DNA from: Oidiodendron maius Zn
Taxonomy: Eukaryota > Ascomycota > Leotiomycetes > Myxotrichaceae
DNA: 64,000 bases
NCBI GenBank assembly: GCA_000827325.1
Contig: KN832879.1
Coordinates: 1,302,001-1,366,000 of the forward strand
Direction: 5' to 3'
Positions within the stretch are counted from its first letter, which is position 1. Each line of letters opens with the position of its first letter. Positions 33,635 to 45,383 of this stretch are shown here, piece after piece. The position numbers and the translations under genes are program-made. The notes below the pieces were generated by a model that saw only the letters and a program-made list of their open reading frames with translations, did not search any database and was not told the origin of the DNA.

Positions 33635-34361
33635 GAACGCCAAGGGGAAAAAATTGTTGTGATGTGAGAAGAGAAGAGGGAAAGGGGGGTAGAAAAGGAC
33701 CTAATTCAAATTGCTAGACAAGTCTCTCTTGAAAGAAGCTGAAGTGGTTAGACATTATTCAATGGCTAGCTTGGACAGTGGCGCTGAGGAACTTGGCAGA
33801 GAAATTCCAGTCCTGGAGCCAATATTCTCCAAGTGGCTTTCACCCCTGGCACGGCCCACTTTGCTTTCTCCGGCACATTTTCAGCCCTGTAAAAGACAAA
33901 AACATCTCCCGCACTATATTTGTTGACGAGCCACGGGTACTATAGGACGGAACCCGAATATTGGTCGTTGAAGAACCCCGCATTACGGGCCCTATCCAAG
34001 GTTAATTCGTAGTCAGAAAATGCATGACCCTCTCCACCCATCCCAGACGGTCATAGTTTAACCCCACATTTTTCGACCCATACTGCGCTGTAGTAGGCAA
34101 CCCAAAATCTCGGATACTCGCTTAGGATAACATGTATACGAGTATCCGAGGTGCAGCAGCAATTCATCAGTTGTAAATTCATCAGTACATTGGTCGGACC
34201 GACCGAGCAGGACTGAGTTCTGAGCGGTGGAGCTTTGCCGATCCTCCCTGATGACATGCAAGGCACACAATAGTATATAACCCATGGATTGATGGCGAGA
34301 AGGGGGCCTTCTCCTCAAACTCAGTCCTGCGCTCACGTTTTGTGTTTTGACCACAGCCGAG
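33635..34361. other. Divergent intergenic region
   Basis: It lies between the GH3 relic and the saponin-hydrolase-like gene. No gene recognised. Confidence 0.4.
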
Positions 34362-36257
34362 ATGCGGTCCATTTTGAGCTTTGTAACTGCAGTTCTAAGT
34401 GTTGTTTTTGTTACAGCAAGAGACTATACAATTCGAGATGTATTTCAGAAAAGAGATAGAACTACACCTCCGCCAAAGCCCGAGCAGATTGAAATCATCG
34501 AAGTGCCATTGCCCCCTTCCCTTGACAACACCACCGAGGGGGCATGTACGCCAGCGATCAATCCTAGGCGCACGGGTTGCATTGCGCCAACAGGGCTGAA
34601 TAGTGGCAACTTCATGCCTGATGGACTACATGTAACTGCTTCGGTGACCTTCGTCGGAGCTCCAGCCTCCCCAGATCCAGCTAGCGTCTATAGCGGCCTG
34701 CAATTCATCTTGCTTAAGGCCGACGGAACAACATTTCCTAACGGCGATACATGGAAGTGCATCTCTTGCAGCGTCCCGGATGCTAACAAAGTTGGTTCTA
34801 CAGAGCTCGGTGAATATCCTCAGACCTTTAGAGATGGGACTAAAGCTATGTCTGGCGTCAATATCATCAACTGTGGCATGGCTCAACTAACGAGCGAGAA
34901 CTGCACGCCAAATAAAACATACATCTATCCAATCCGCCTCAGTAACGAGGCAAACGACGACGGATCTGGGCCTGGCTTCCCCCTTCGCGAGCTGCGGCTC
35001 CACCCAGACGATGTCCACCTTACCTTCAACACCTTCGCTGAAACTAGCTCAGGATTGGGCGAAGTTGGCTTTTTCGGTCGGCTACAGTTCAATGAGACAG
35101 GCTCCAGGTACGACCTCATCAACGTGACCATACTAAACCCACCAGAGCTCGTTCGACCCATCATCGCTGAGGGCAAGCAGCTCACTGTCAATCGGTCAGC
35201 TATTACGATTGGTGAGCTGCGCGGCCTCACTGGGACCGGGAAAGAGGTTGTCTACGTGGGATACCCATACGAATCGTGCAATATCGATCTCTTCGCCGTC
35301 AGCTTGGCAACTGGTGCGGTTCGTCGGATTACCGCGCATCCTGAGTATGCTGACCCGATTGGCGTGTCGCCGGACGACAAGTGGCAAGTAGTCCTCGATA
35401 CTCGCGGGTCCGGTCGACTAATGTTCCTCTCTGGTCTGCGCTCCGTTCCCCCAATTACCGACCTGGTCACCGTCACTGCTAGCTCGTCTGTCCGGAACAA
35501 TGGAAATAGGCGATTCTTTGAGCCCTACCTTCTCGACTACGAAGGTGACCGTAGCGAGTATTTTGGCCAGAAGATTAACGCTGCGGGCAACGGTAGCCCT
35601 GGTAGTATTAACGATCCCAACTGGAACGCTGGTGCAGACCCCCGCTGGTCGTTAGATGGCACTCGCGTAGTGTATTTTCAGTGGTTGGCCATACCACCAG
35701 CCTGCGGTGGATCAAATTCGCTTTTATGTGAAACGTCTCCCTATGCAGATGGGCGAGAGGAGCGTGTGATGATTGCCACCTTCACCAATCGCAAACCGCT
35801 TCCAATCAAGAGTGTTGCTGAAGCTCCAGACGACATTCCCTGGGGCACAAAATATGTCCCAGGGATGACTCTTACTGCTGCGGAGATAACAGTGCCAGCG
35901 GGCGAATATACTCTTCAGGGAAATTTATTCGGCTATGCTGATGTGTCGATTACCTTGAATAATGCCAATACAGCTCTCCAAACTGTGTCTGTCGCCTACC
36001 ATCAGTTCTCCGACGATGGCATCAATTTTGTCGCTGGATACGAGAATGTCACCCTGACTCCTGTCAATATAACGCTTAATCGCTGGGATTGGTTCTCTAA
36101 CATTACCTCTACGGGCCCAGTGAGCGGTACGAAGGTAACAAGTTCGGATGGATTCCATATGGAAATTGATGAGGTGTGGAATTTTTTCGAGGCTAATGGC
36201 ACACTGACTACCACCATTGACGGAGTTTCCTACCGCCAGCCTTGTAATTATTGCTAA
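34362..36257 (+). CDS. Secreted saponin-hydrolase-like protein (631 aa)
   Basis: Single exon. ATG 34362 gives a signal peptide (MRSILSFVTAVLSVVFVTA). The mature part holds long conserved segments of the fungal saponin hydrolase family: LHPDDVHLTFNTF, GELRGLTGTGKEVVYVGYP, ITAHPEYADPIGVSPDDKW and SINDPNWNAGADPRWSLDGT. The last two resemble WD/TolB-like beta-propeller strands. Characterised members, known from Aspergillus oryzae and Neocosmospora, remove the glucuronosyl sugar chain from soyasaponin. Several N-glycosylation sequons (NxT/S) are visible. The family also contains untested proteins, so the substrate here is inferred only. Next to it are a GH3 relic and an enoyl-CoA hydratase. The gene is intact. 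Confidence 0.75.
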   Translation: MRSILSFVTAVLSVVFVTARDYTIRDVFQKRDRTTPPPKPEQIEIIEVPLPPSLDNTTEGACTPAINPRRTGCIAPTGLNSGNFMPDGLHVTASVTFVGAPASPDPASVYSGLQFILLKADGTTFPNGDTWKCISCSVPDANKVGSTELGEYPQTFRDGTKAMSGVNIINCGMAQLTSENCTPNKTYIYPIRLSNEANDDGSGPGFPLRELRLHPDDVHLTFNTFAETSSGLGEVGFFGRLQFNETGSRYDLINVTILNPPELVRPIIAEGKQLTVNRSAITIGELRGLTGTGKEVVYVGYPYESCNIDLFAVSLATGAVRRITAHPEYADPIGVSPDDKWQVVLDTRGSGRLMFLSGLRSVPPITDLVTVTASSSVRNNGNRRFFEPYLLDYEGDRSEYFGQKINAAGNGSPGSINDPNWNAGADPRWSLDGTRVVYFQWLAIPPACGGSNSLLCETSPYADGREERVMIATFTNRKPLPIKSVAEAPDDIPWGTKYVPGMTLTAAEITVPAGEYTLQGNLFGYADVSITLNNANTALQTVSVAYHQFSDDGINFVAGYENVTLTPVNITLNRWDWFSNITSTGPVSGTKVTSSDGFHMEIDEVWNFFEANGTLTTTIDGVSYRQPCNYC

Positions 36258-36603
36258 ACAAGTTCTTGATGACCTGGGTATTGACGGGCGACTTTGTATA
36301 TGTGGTGATTGGAGAGTGGCCTTATATGTGGGTAACTATGATCGAGGTAGAGGAGGAATGATTAGTTCTTGAATATATTGTTATTGCAAAGCTCTGTAGG
36401 AGTAGAGTGACATCTGGTCCCCAGTAAAATGTACCGTGGGACAGGTATACTAGCGTTCCGAGGTATTAGGCCGAAAAGGGAAGGTTGGTGGGGGAGTAGT
36501 TGAGTCTGGCGGGGGAATAGTTAAAGCATATCTTAAACTAAGTTATAAAAATGAGGCCGGCAAGGTCTAGATTCCTTGCGAGTGTACATATGTTATATTT
36601 TAG
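36258..36603. other. Convergent intergenic region
   Basis: 3' flanks of two converging genes; nothing else seen. Confidence 0.4.
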
Positions 36604-37896
36604 TTATTGGTCTTTGAATATGGGGTTTCTCTTTTCTATGAATGCTGTCATGCCTTCCTTACTATCTGAGAGCGAGAAAGAACTGTAATAGAGTCCGCGC
36701 TCGAGCTTTAGTCCGGCGTCCAGGTGAGTTTCTTCCGCTACGTATAGTTAGTTCGCATTTCATGTTATAGCACCTGAAAGGTCCTGGATGAAAGACGTAT
36801 TAACGTACCATTCCTAACCGCCTCCTTCGCTAGCTGTACAACCGGCCCACTCCAGCTCGCAATCTTCTTCGCAACCCTCATGGTCTCTTTCAACACATCC
36901 CCCTCCACGCATCGTGCGACACCCCACTCCCCCATCACTTGTCCTGACACCACCTCCCCACTCAACATTAGCCACATCGCCCTCTGTCGGCCTACCAACC
37001 TGGTTAACCGCTGTGTCCCTCCTGCTCCAGGAATCGTCCCAACGCTCAATTCCGGGAGACCAAATTTTGCGGTCGGAGAGCAGAAAATGATATCACACGC
37101 TAGAGCAAGTTCGAAACCCCCTCCGAGCGCGAAACCGGCGACTGATGCGAGAATGGGTTTACGTGCGGCGCTGAGAGACGACGATACTTGAGCAAGATAT
37201 TGGATGGCGTGCGCGGACGAGGTGGTGTGGTGGCGGAGCTCAGAGAGGTCAGCACCCGCTGTTGGGGCATTAGCTGGCATCATGAAGCTTTTTATTTTAT
37301 TTTAAAGTAAACGTGACTCTTAGAATATCTAAGGGTGACATTTATAGCGAGCTACAAGGGAGATTGACCAAATGATGACCTTTTGAGTGTAGGAATAAAA
37401 AGATGGACGCGATTCGGACGGTTAGATACTGATATTCCGTCAAGCAAAGATAAGAATGTGACTGAAGGGGTTGGACGGAAAGACACAAAGAGTGTATAAC
37501 TGATTGATTCGTAATTTTCAGGGAAATTTGAGCTCAATGTGGCCGTGAGCACATCCAAGTAAATTCGACAGTGGAGCAAAGCATGAAGCCATGTTTAATG
37601 GATACAAAGGCAAAATCATAGCAACATATAAATAATGAAAAGGTTCCCGTCCCCATTCGAGTAATGAGATAAAAACTGGGAAATATACCAGAAAACGGCC
37701 CCACAGGGTTACTCCCCGTCAGGATAATAACCCTGACCTTCTCATCGCAATCAACTCTGGTGACGGTCGAGACAAGGGCATCAATGAGTTGCTGTGAGAG
37801 GGCATTGCGTTTTTCTGGGCGGTTGAGCTTGATAAGTGCGATTCCCTCGGAGTTGATTGACACTTGGATGAGGGAGGCGGCATTTGAGCTATTCAT
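36604..37896 (-). CDS. Enoyl-CoA hydratase/isomerase (261 aa, 3 exons, one 430-nt intron)
   Basis: Exons 37896-37689, 37258-36809 and 36731-36604 give 261 aa with agreeing phases. Crotonase-fold motifs are present: IALIKLNRPEKRNALS, oxyanion-hole AGADLSEL (split by intron 1), GFALGGGFELALACD, and GLPELSVGTIPGAGGTQRL with the two glutamates used by hydratases. The C-terminus EKRNPIFKDQ is usual for the family. It would hydrate enoyl-CoA in fatty-acid or branched-chain amino-acid breakdown; an AUH (methylglutaconyl-CoA hydratase)-like role is possible. No clear mitochondrial presequence or C-terminal peroxisomal SKL. Intron 1 (37259-37688, 430 nt) is far longer than every other intron here (34-89 nt), pointing to inserted DNA. 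Confidence 0.88.
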
Positions 37897-39763
37897 TCTG
37901 TTAAGGGACAGTTAGATTGGGGGAAATATTGGGCGTATAAAGATATAATACTGATTGATCCAAAAGGACTTGTCCCTTAGATTAGAGGATCAGCCTCCGA
38001 TAAGTATACAGTAATCACTTACTAAAATAGAGGAGTGTGAAACCAGACCGTAACAGGCAGGTCTGTAGAAGGAAGGCAGGAGGACTGCAGCAGGACTGCA
38101 ACAGGACTGTAGCAGAATGTAACGGAAAACAACACTGAAATCCAATCTAGCCTTGACAGATTCTTCCTGAGCTGCTGTTGGGAATGATGAAGGAGGTAGC
38201 GGCAGCAGAGTCAAGGCCCAAAAGTACATACAACACGACCTACGATATTAGATGTTAGCATACAATGGTATGTGATGAGATGCTGTAGAGATATAAGATG
38301 GTGTGCACGAGAGCTTAGCAGCTAGTACAGTACCGTATAGAAAATACGGTGGAGTATCAGTACGGGACTAATTGTGTAGCACTCCAGAGCTCGGGTGTAG
38401 GAGAGGCCACTGAGCACGGACGGCCTTTAGAAGGATTTTAGCCGCTGAGCTGTGCCCCGACTAGTCGGCCTTTTCTAAGTATGGTCGTCCCGATATTCCA
38501 TAGCGGCGAGGTTTAATATGCATTATGCCACCGGGAGTGGCAAAATTGCTAGTCGTATCAATTCAATTTTACCATGGATCCCGTGTTGCCCGACGTCATC
38601 TCTTAGCCTCCTTCGAACTCTTATCTCCTTTCTTCATCCTGAATCCCCTGAAATATCCTTGTGGCACGTTCCGCAACGTCCGCAGCGTGTCCTCCTCTAA
38701 ATAATAACGTATCTTCGTCCGATTCGAGGACTTTTTGGCTCGGAAAACGCCTGAAATTTAGGCCCCAACTCCGTCCCTTCGACCAATGCCGACCGCACCC
38801 GTCGGTTCGTATTCGGATATATGACTGGGTAAAGCAAGCGACTGTTGGAAGTATGCCGACATTCTCCTCTGCCGTATCTTCATGCCGGCCATTTCACATG
38901 GCAGCCTCCAAATCGCCCCAATCGGGCTCCTTGTCCGGATCGTGTATTGCCTTCCGCGGAACAAGTCCGTCGGTTTCCGGGTGCCCTCCTTCCCTTTTGC
39001 CAACCACCTTCCGTACCGAAGTCTTTTTCCTTGACGGTGTGGGGTGCTAGATGGTTATAATACCACAGTTCTATCTAGCGTGCGCCGTTGTTGAGACACG
39101 AGTGGCCATGCCTTGAATCTTCTTTCCCCTCTCCTCCGTCATCAGTGCTGAACTCTATGTCTTCTCTGGCGGGATGAGTCCTATACTATCGCGTCGTGCC
39201 CCCCCCCTCCCGGCGGCTGGCGGGATAATTGTATATGCTCCACTCTGTGGCTCAGCTTGTTCTAACCAATACAACGTGTGCTGTGATCAGTGCAAGCTAT
39301 CATTGCTCAAGAAATCTCTTTTTGTTTACCTTTTGGTTAGGATGTATTAGCCACGGAAGTGGAGAATGTACAGTACAATTATCATGAGAGGATAGTATGT
39401 ATTTGCTACCTAGACCTCCAGTGTAGAAGACATGGGTAGTCATCTGCCCCACAACATCCGTTGTGCATTCTCTCATGTCGCAGCCGCTCATATAGCCTCT
39501 ATTGACGCCAGCTGTTCATAATAACCATGGTCAAAGCGTGCCTTATGGCGAACATGTTTATCTACAGATATTGGTAAGCCGCCAGCGGACTTTACCCCGA
39601 TTAGGGAGTTGATGATAAAGAGGAAGTTGTTGTCCTGGTGTTATACATTTCATACGTCTTTAGTAACATTGTGTCTTGGCACAAATTGGCTTAAATGCTA
39701 TCATCCCAACATCACATTTACCCACTCTCCCTCGTCCTCAAAACCCTCCCGTTATAGCCTTCG
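37897..39763. other. Intergenic, 1.9 kb, no recognised gene
   Basis: It divides the hydratase and the adenylation-domain gene (divergent). Short frames at 38.5-39.1 kb overlap on both strands and show no family motifs. I could identify nothing. Confidence 0.4.
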
Positions 39764-42700
39764 ATGACCTTCTTCTTCCGTGGCATTGAAGGCCTTGCCT
39801 TCTCAGACCAGCTTCGCTTCAATCAGTTTGCTACAGGCCCAGTCACGACCCCTCGATTGGAACTGATTCACAAAGCATTCGAGGGCGTGGTGGACCGACA
39901 GCCAAACGTCGTCGCACTTGAACACGATGGCTGTCATCTCACATACAATGAACTTGAGAAGGAATCAAATATCCTTGCCAACCGCCTAATTTCGATGGGC
40001 CTTGCGCCCCGGCAGCGGGTCTGCTTGGTTGTTCAACGGTCATTGCTGATGGTCACTGCGATGTTGGCGGTGCTGAAATGTGGCTGCCAGTACATTCCGC
40101 TTGACGGTCAGGTCACGCCGGAGTCAGCGCTCCAGCATGTGATGGAAGATACACAGGCACCATTTGTACTGTGTCTTATGAAATTTCACGCCAAGATACT
40201 CCAGTGTTGTCAACCTGGGACTATAGTTATTACCTTAGACTCCCCATCGGCAGTACCTGGGTCATCGATAAGGCCACACGTGATGACTTGTAAATCTGAC
40301 GGTGCATATGCAATATATACGTCAGGTATTTCTGCTACAAGGATGCTAAGAACGCCTCTAATACATGTTTAGGAAGCACTGGACCCCCCAAGGGCGTTGA
40401 TATTTCTCACAGCAATGTCACAAATTTACTTTGTAACTACCCGGGTAACCTGAACATTGGAAGCGGTACATTGGTTGCACAGCTTCTCTCCATCTCATTC
40501 GATATGGGTTGGTAAATCCGAGAGATTGTTGCCAGTTATCGCGCTGATCGTAGCTCTAGGGCAATGGGAGATTTTGGGGGCTTTAGTCAATGGAGGCACA
40601 TTGCTAATCCGCACCTCGGACTGGAAGTCGGTTTTGAAACGGGTGCGTACAGTGGAGCAGTAAACAATGTTGAGTGCTGATCTATCTCTAGGCTCATACA
40701 GTCATCTCCACCCCGTCCATCCTTGCAACTTTCGTAAGAGATGAAAGTCCGAATATCAAAGTCGTTGCCGTTGCAGGGGAACCATGTCCTCAAGCGTAGG
40801 CTGGCCTCTCTGCTACAAATATCTGACTGTCTAATAACTTCTTGTAGCCTTGCCGATGATTGGTCTCAACAAGCAGAGTTCTACAACTGTTGTGGGCCCA
40901 CCGAGGTGACCATTGTGAATACCATGCATAAACATAAAGCCGGCGCCGAGCTCACTATCGGGAAACCCGTACCTAATACCCGTGTATATATTCTGGATGA
41001 GAATGAACAGCCGGTTCCAATCGGAGCGACCGGATATATGTGGGTTGGTGGCGCTGCTGTGTCTCGAGGATATTTAAATTTACCAGAATTGACAGCGACC
41101 CGATACAAATATGACCGATTCCGAGACGATGGGTTGTGTTCTCTTCCTCTCTTAATTTTATTTCCAGTCTAATATTGAATCTTAGGTCTCGAATGTTTAA
41201 TACAGGTGACTTATGCCAATGGCGACCAGACGGCTCAATTTTTCACGAAGGAAGAGCTGATGATCAAGTAAAAATTAAGGTAGAGCGCTAGTATACTAAT
41301 TTGTAGACTATGCTAAGTGGTGAAAGGGATTCAGAGTCGAACTGGACAGTGTTGCAGCGTCAATTGAGGTGAGTTCAAATTCACTCCGATAAAAGCCACA
41401 TTAACGTCTGCACAGGCCACGCCTGGTGTCAGGAAAGCATGTGTCATCTTCAGCGAGAAACTGCTTTGGGGTTTCTATTCTGGGCCTGAGTATATCGATC
41501 CCGCTGTGGTGCGGTCAGTGGTAGCAAAAAGACAGCCATATTATGCGGTTCCTTCGAAACTTTTCTTTCAGGAGACTCTCCACATGACATCGAATGGAAA
41601 GCTGGATAAAAAAGCACTTCTAGCTTCAGTGAAGAGTAATGGGCCAGAGGGTTTCAGTCCTATCGCAATGCTTCCGGCTGCTGTCCTTCCTGTGCAGAAA
41701 GCCGAGGAGCACATTGCAATAACGCCATTGGGATCTTGTCCATCCTCTATGGAAAGCGCCGAGTCCTTGGAGAAGCTTGCCTTGCCGGAGAAGAAAGGTC
41801 GTCATGGATTAAGGTCACTTCGACACCGGATATTTTCACTCTATCGTCGATTCTTCTCAGTGGTGTTTGCAGCAAACCTAATAACTGCTATATTAATTAT
41901 CAGATCTGGAGCCGAGGGTCGAGCTCTCCAAAACATTTCCACTGCTGTGGCTGCTAATCTCGTGGTGTCTGTTCTCATGAGACAAGAGCTTGTCGTCAAC
42001 GCTCTTTTCAGAATGGCCTGCTCCATTCCAACGTCAGCGCCTATGTGGCTCCGACGGAATTGTGCCAAAGTCTACCATATAGGTGGCATCCACAGCGGGT
42101 GTGCTGTCGCCTCGACCATCTGGTTTGTCATCTTCACAATTAAAGCAACACTCAAGCACACTGACCCCCCAATTCTCGTCGTCTCCTATCTAATAGCCTT
42201 GCTCCTGCTCTGTATGTGCGCTGCCGCACATCCCACACTACGACAAAAATACCACAACCAATTCGAGCTCGTCCACCGCTTTGCAGGCTGGACAGCTTTG
42301 ATCCTCTTCTGGGTCCAACTAATTATTGCCACAGACAGTTCTAGAGGACCCCAGCCCATTGGTGCAGCACTAACCTCGAGCCCCAGTTTCTGGCTCCTCC
42401 TCACGGCAACATTTTCCATCATCCTTCCATGGCTCAATCTCCGCCGCGTCCCGGTCCGCGCGGACGTCCTCTCTCCGCATGCTGTTCGCCTCTATTTTAC
42501 CTACACAACTCCTGTGGCCGGGACCGCAATTCGGCTGTCGAAACGACCACTCGTGGAATGGCATGCATTTGCGACGATCGCTCAACCGGACACCAAAGAG
42601 TTCTCTGTTCTGGTATCGAATGCGGGTGACTGGACAAACTCTCAGATCAAGCAAGCGCCCACAAGAATTTGGGTCCGGGGCATTCCAGCCTGCGGCGTTC

Positions 42701-43062
42701 TCAGGATCGCCCCTTTATTCCGCAAAATTGTCCTCGTCGCGACAGGTTCAGGTATCGGCCCGTGTCTCCCTGTGATCTACGCCAAAAGGGTCCCCGCGCG
42801 AATCTTTTGGAGCACTCCTTTTCCTGAGAGGAATTTTGGAAGCGAGATTATCAAGGCGGTTAAGGATGCCGATCCATACGCCGTAATCCATGATACAAAA
42901 ACGATGGGGAGGCCAGATATGGTGTCGGTTTCATGGAGGCTGTTCATCGAGAGTGGCGCTGAGGCTGTGTGCATTATTAGCAACAAGAAGCTGACACAGA
43001 TGGTAGTTTATGCAATGGAGAGCAGAGGCATTCCGGCTTTCGGGGCTATTTTCGATAGCTGA
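39764..43062 (+). CDS. NRPS-type adenylation domain fused to membrane ferric-reductase-like module (983 aa, 8 exons)
   Basis: Exons 39764-40325, 40373-40507, 40560-40642, 40692-40795, 40848-41132, 41186-41279, 41327-41368 and 41416-43062; all seven introns are 47-57 nt and phases agree. Residues ~25-500 are an adenylation domain: [20 protein letters not shown] (A3), [19 protein letters not shown] (A4), [13 protein letters not shown] (A5), [11 protein letters not shown] (A7) and [11 protein letters not shown] with the A10 lysine (about 497). No carrier-protein serine motif follows. Instead come about six hydrophobic helices (~580-780) with histidines ([19 protein letters not shown]), then a ferredoxin-NADP-reductase-like tail with WHAFATI and ATGSGIGP (about 879-884). 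The enzyme may activate an amino or carboxylic acid and act at a membrane with a redox partner domain. Substrate and product are unknown. The order A-membrane-reductase is unusual and the gene is intact. Confidence 0.85.
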
Positions 43063-45383
43063 GATGGGGAAGATTTAAGGAAAAGGATTTTGGCATCGAT
43101 GAATTTAGGTCTGTATCAACTTAGTTTTGAGATTAGCAGTCTGCATTGGTCTCGAAAAGGTGCTCAGAATGACGAGCGCTAGGAATGGCTGTGTCAGGAC
43201 CCTATATCTAATTTCACGCCCTCTATATAGCTAGGTAGAGCGCTCCTTTACTATTGAGACAACTTCGATTCTTTTACATGAACCTACCCTCGCGCTCACG
43301 CTTGACACCTATCTAGGCGATCCAGGGCAAATTACGAACCTGGATCCAACTCTCTCTAACTCGTTCATAGCACTGAATAAACCAAAATAAAGGGTTAATA
43401 GCGTACTTCTGCGGGCCCGGATTTAAATGAATTGCTTGACATTGTTGGCAGGACATAGCCTCACTATTAGACCAAAATGATCAAGTATCAAAATTAATGC
43501 AACAAATCTCAGCTAAAGGTTGTTGCTACTCAGAAATTCGTGAACAATGTCAAGCGTTTTGTTGACCGAGAAATAAAAGTTCAGATCGTGGCTTGTTGAC
43601 TCAATGATGGCAGAAGAGAACGGCGATGCTTTAGGGTACAGTTCTCCTACCAATGCAGGCAGACTAGTATCCCCTTCACCACAGTCGGCATGGGTTAGGA
43701 GAGGGATGTCCAGAGAGCAAAATGTTGCATCCTCACGACCTGAGACAACCAGAATGGGCTCCAGAAAACTCGACTCGACCGGTACATCGGCAAGGTTTTC
43801 TTGTCGTGAATACGATGCTTTCTTTCACTATATATACATACGCATAGGGGCCTGAAAATCATTATCAATCAGTTTTCTTCTGCTGCAGATTATTCTTACA
43901 CAGGGGGCTGATTGATTCCGGATTGGGCATCTGATTAATAGCTGTGTTGCCTGTTGTGCTTTGTAGCTGCATACGTTGTGCTTAAGATTTTCTTATAGGG
44001 TTTACATTATCTCAAATAACTTAATCATAGGCTCTGAATACAGTAGCGGAGCTTGTAGGGTTTCTTACAGCAGTGCATACTAGCAATGGCTCTCAATAAT
44101 AAGCACGATAGCGAACTGCCTAAGGCGTAATGCCTGATCAAACTCGGAGGTCCTACTCATTTCCAGAAGCTAGTGGCTGGGTCAGCCGCTAGAGATAGCA
44201 TCACAAGACAAAAGTCCTGAACTTTAAATTCGTGTTAACTCTAGTTTTTATAGACTAAAACAAGCTCTTGCTTTCCTCTTTCAATTCAGGAGACGAAGGA
44301 AGGGGATTTCAAAGCGATTTATAAGATGGCATATCTATAGACTTGAATATTACGTACTATAAACCTTTCCCTGTCGTCGAGAGATTCGTAGTCTGTCTCG
44401 TATGCGATATAAGAAGATTCGATGGGAACAGTAGGAGTTTTGGATATCTCTGAGTATTCTTACTACCGATGGTGATTTTATTTCATGCGGTTTTTTTATA
44501 GGTTAATTACCGATATAACCTCGACCGACAATTTTGCCCCGCCAGAGTCTGCTTTTGTCTTTGGGCCGAGTACTCGCCGCTCTAACCTGAGCCGAATCCT
44601 GAGTCCTGAGCACAGTGATGAGGCAGCTAGCTTCCACTCAGCGGGGTTCTTTTCCAAACCCTCGGCGCATCGGCTATAGTTTCTATATTATACACGGCCC
44701 GCTGCTTGATTCCATACCATTCTAATCGATATAGGAATAACGATTGAATTAAGTCATAATAAACTAGTCGTCTAGAATAGGCATATGTATAACCAAGGTA
44801 ACCGGATCAACATATACACGACGATTCGGGAGGAAGAATATCGGACCAGGCAATGAATATATATTAGGGATTAAGGGAGCCTTACCTTTAGAACAATAAC
44901 AACTAATTCAACCAACCTTTTTGACCCCATATTGCATATGCAGTATCACCAGAGTGATACAAACAGTATAATAGTCGAGGGCCGGGATCCAAGGCTCCAA
45001 GGCTTCAGCCCGGCCTTCTTACAGAATGCAATCAAGAATACTCATCCAATACAAGAAGCACTCTACGTACGTGATACGTAGGTTGCAACGTATTGGGAGT
45101 ATTCCGACAATTAGATTAGGCCTTGGAACAGCAGTGTATCAAATCGCTCAAAATAATGTGAGCTGAGCAAGCCTTGTGTGTGAGATTCGCTTTGTTGGAA
45201 CTCTGTGATACAGTGTACGCTGTACAGCTGTAACTTATGTACTGGATGTATACCGTGTGCTCTCAGCCTCGCCAGTGCGGCTGAACCATCAAGCCACAAA
45301 GAACACTATCTCTTGTATCATCTGCCCTCAATGTTCCCCTATTAACCAAGCTCAACTGCTTGCTCGATCCTCTCTATCCCGCT
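43063..45383. other. Intergenic, 2.3 kb, repeat relics
   Basis: No recognised gene. It holds a repeat related to 49930-50060 at 44490-44690 and AT-rich stretches around it. Confidence 0.45.
44490..44690 (+). repeat. Dispersed repeat relic, family shared with 49690-50090
   Basis: Shared blocks in the same order include TTACCGATATAA, GTCTTTGG, TAACCTGAGCCG, CCTGAG and TGATGAG.CAGC. Degenerate; no ends identified. Confidence 0.6.

Noticed and set aside
37352-37579. A small gene inside the long hydratase intron
   Set aside because: The frame has no motif and the intron boundaries are well supported by the restored crotonase sequence.
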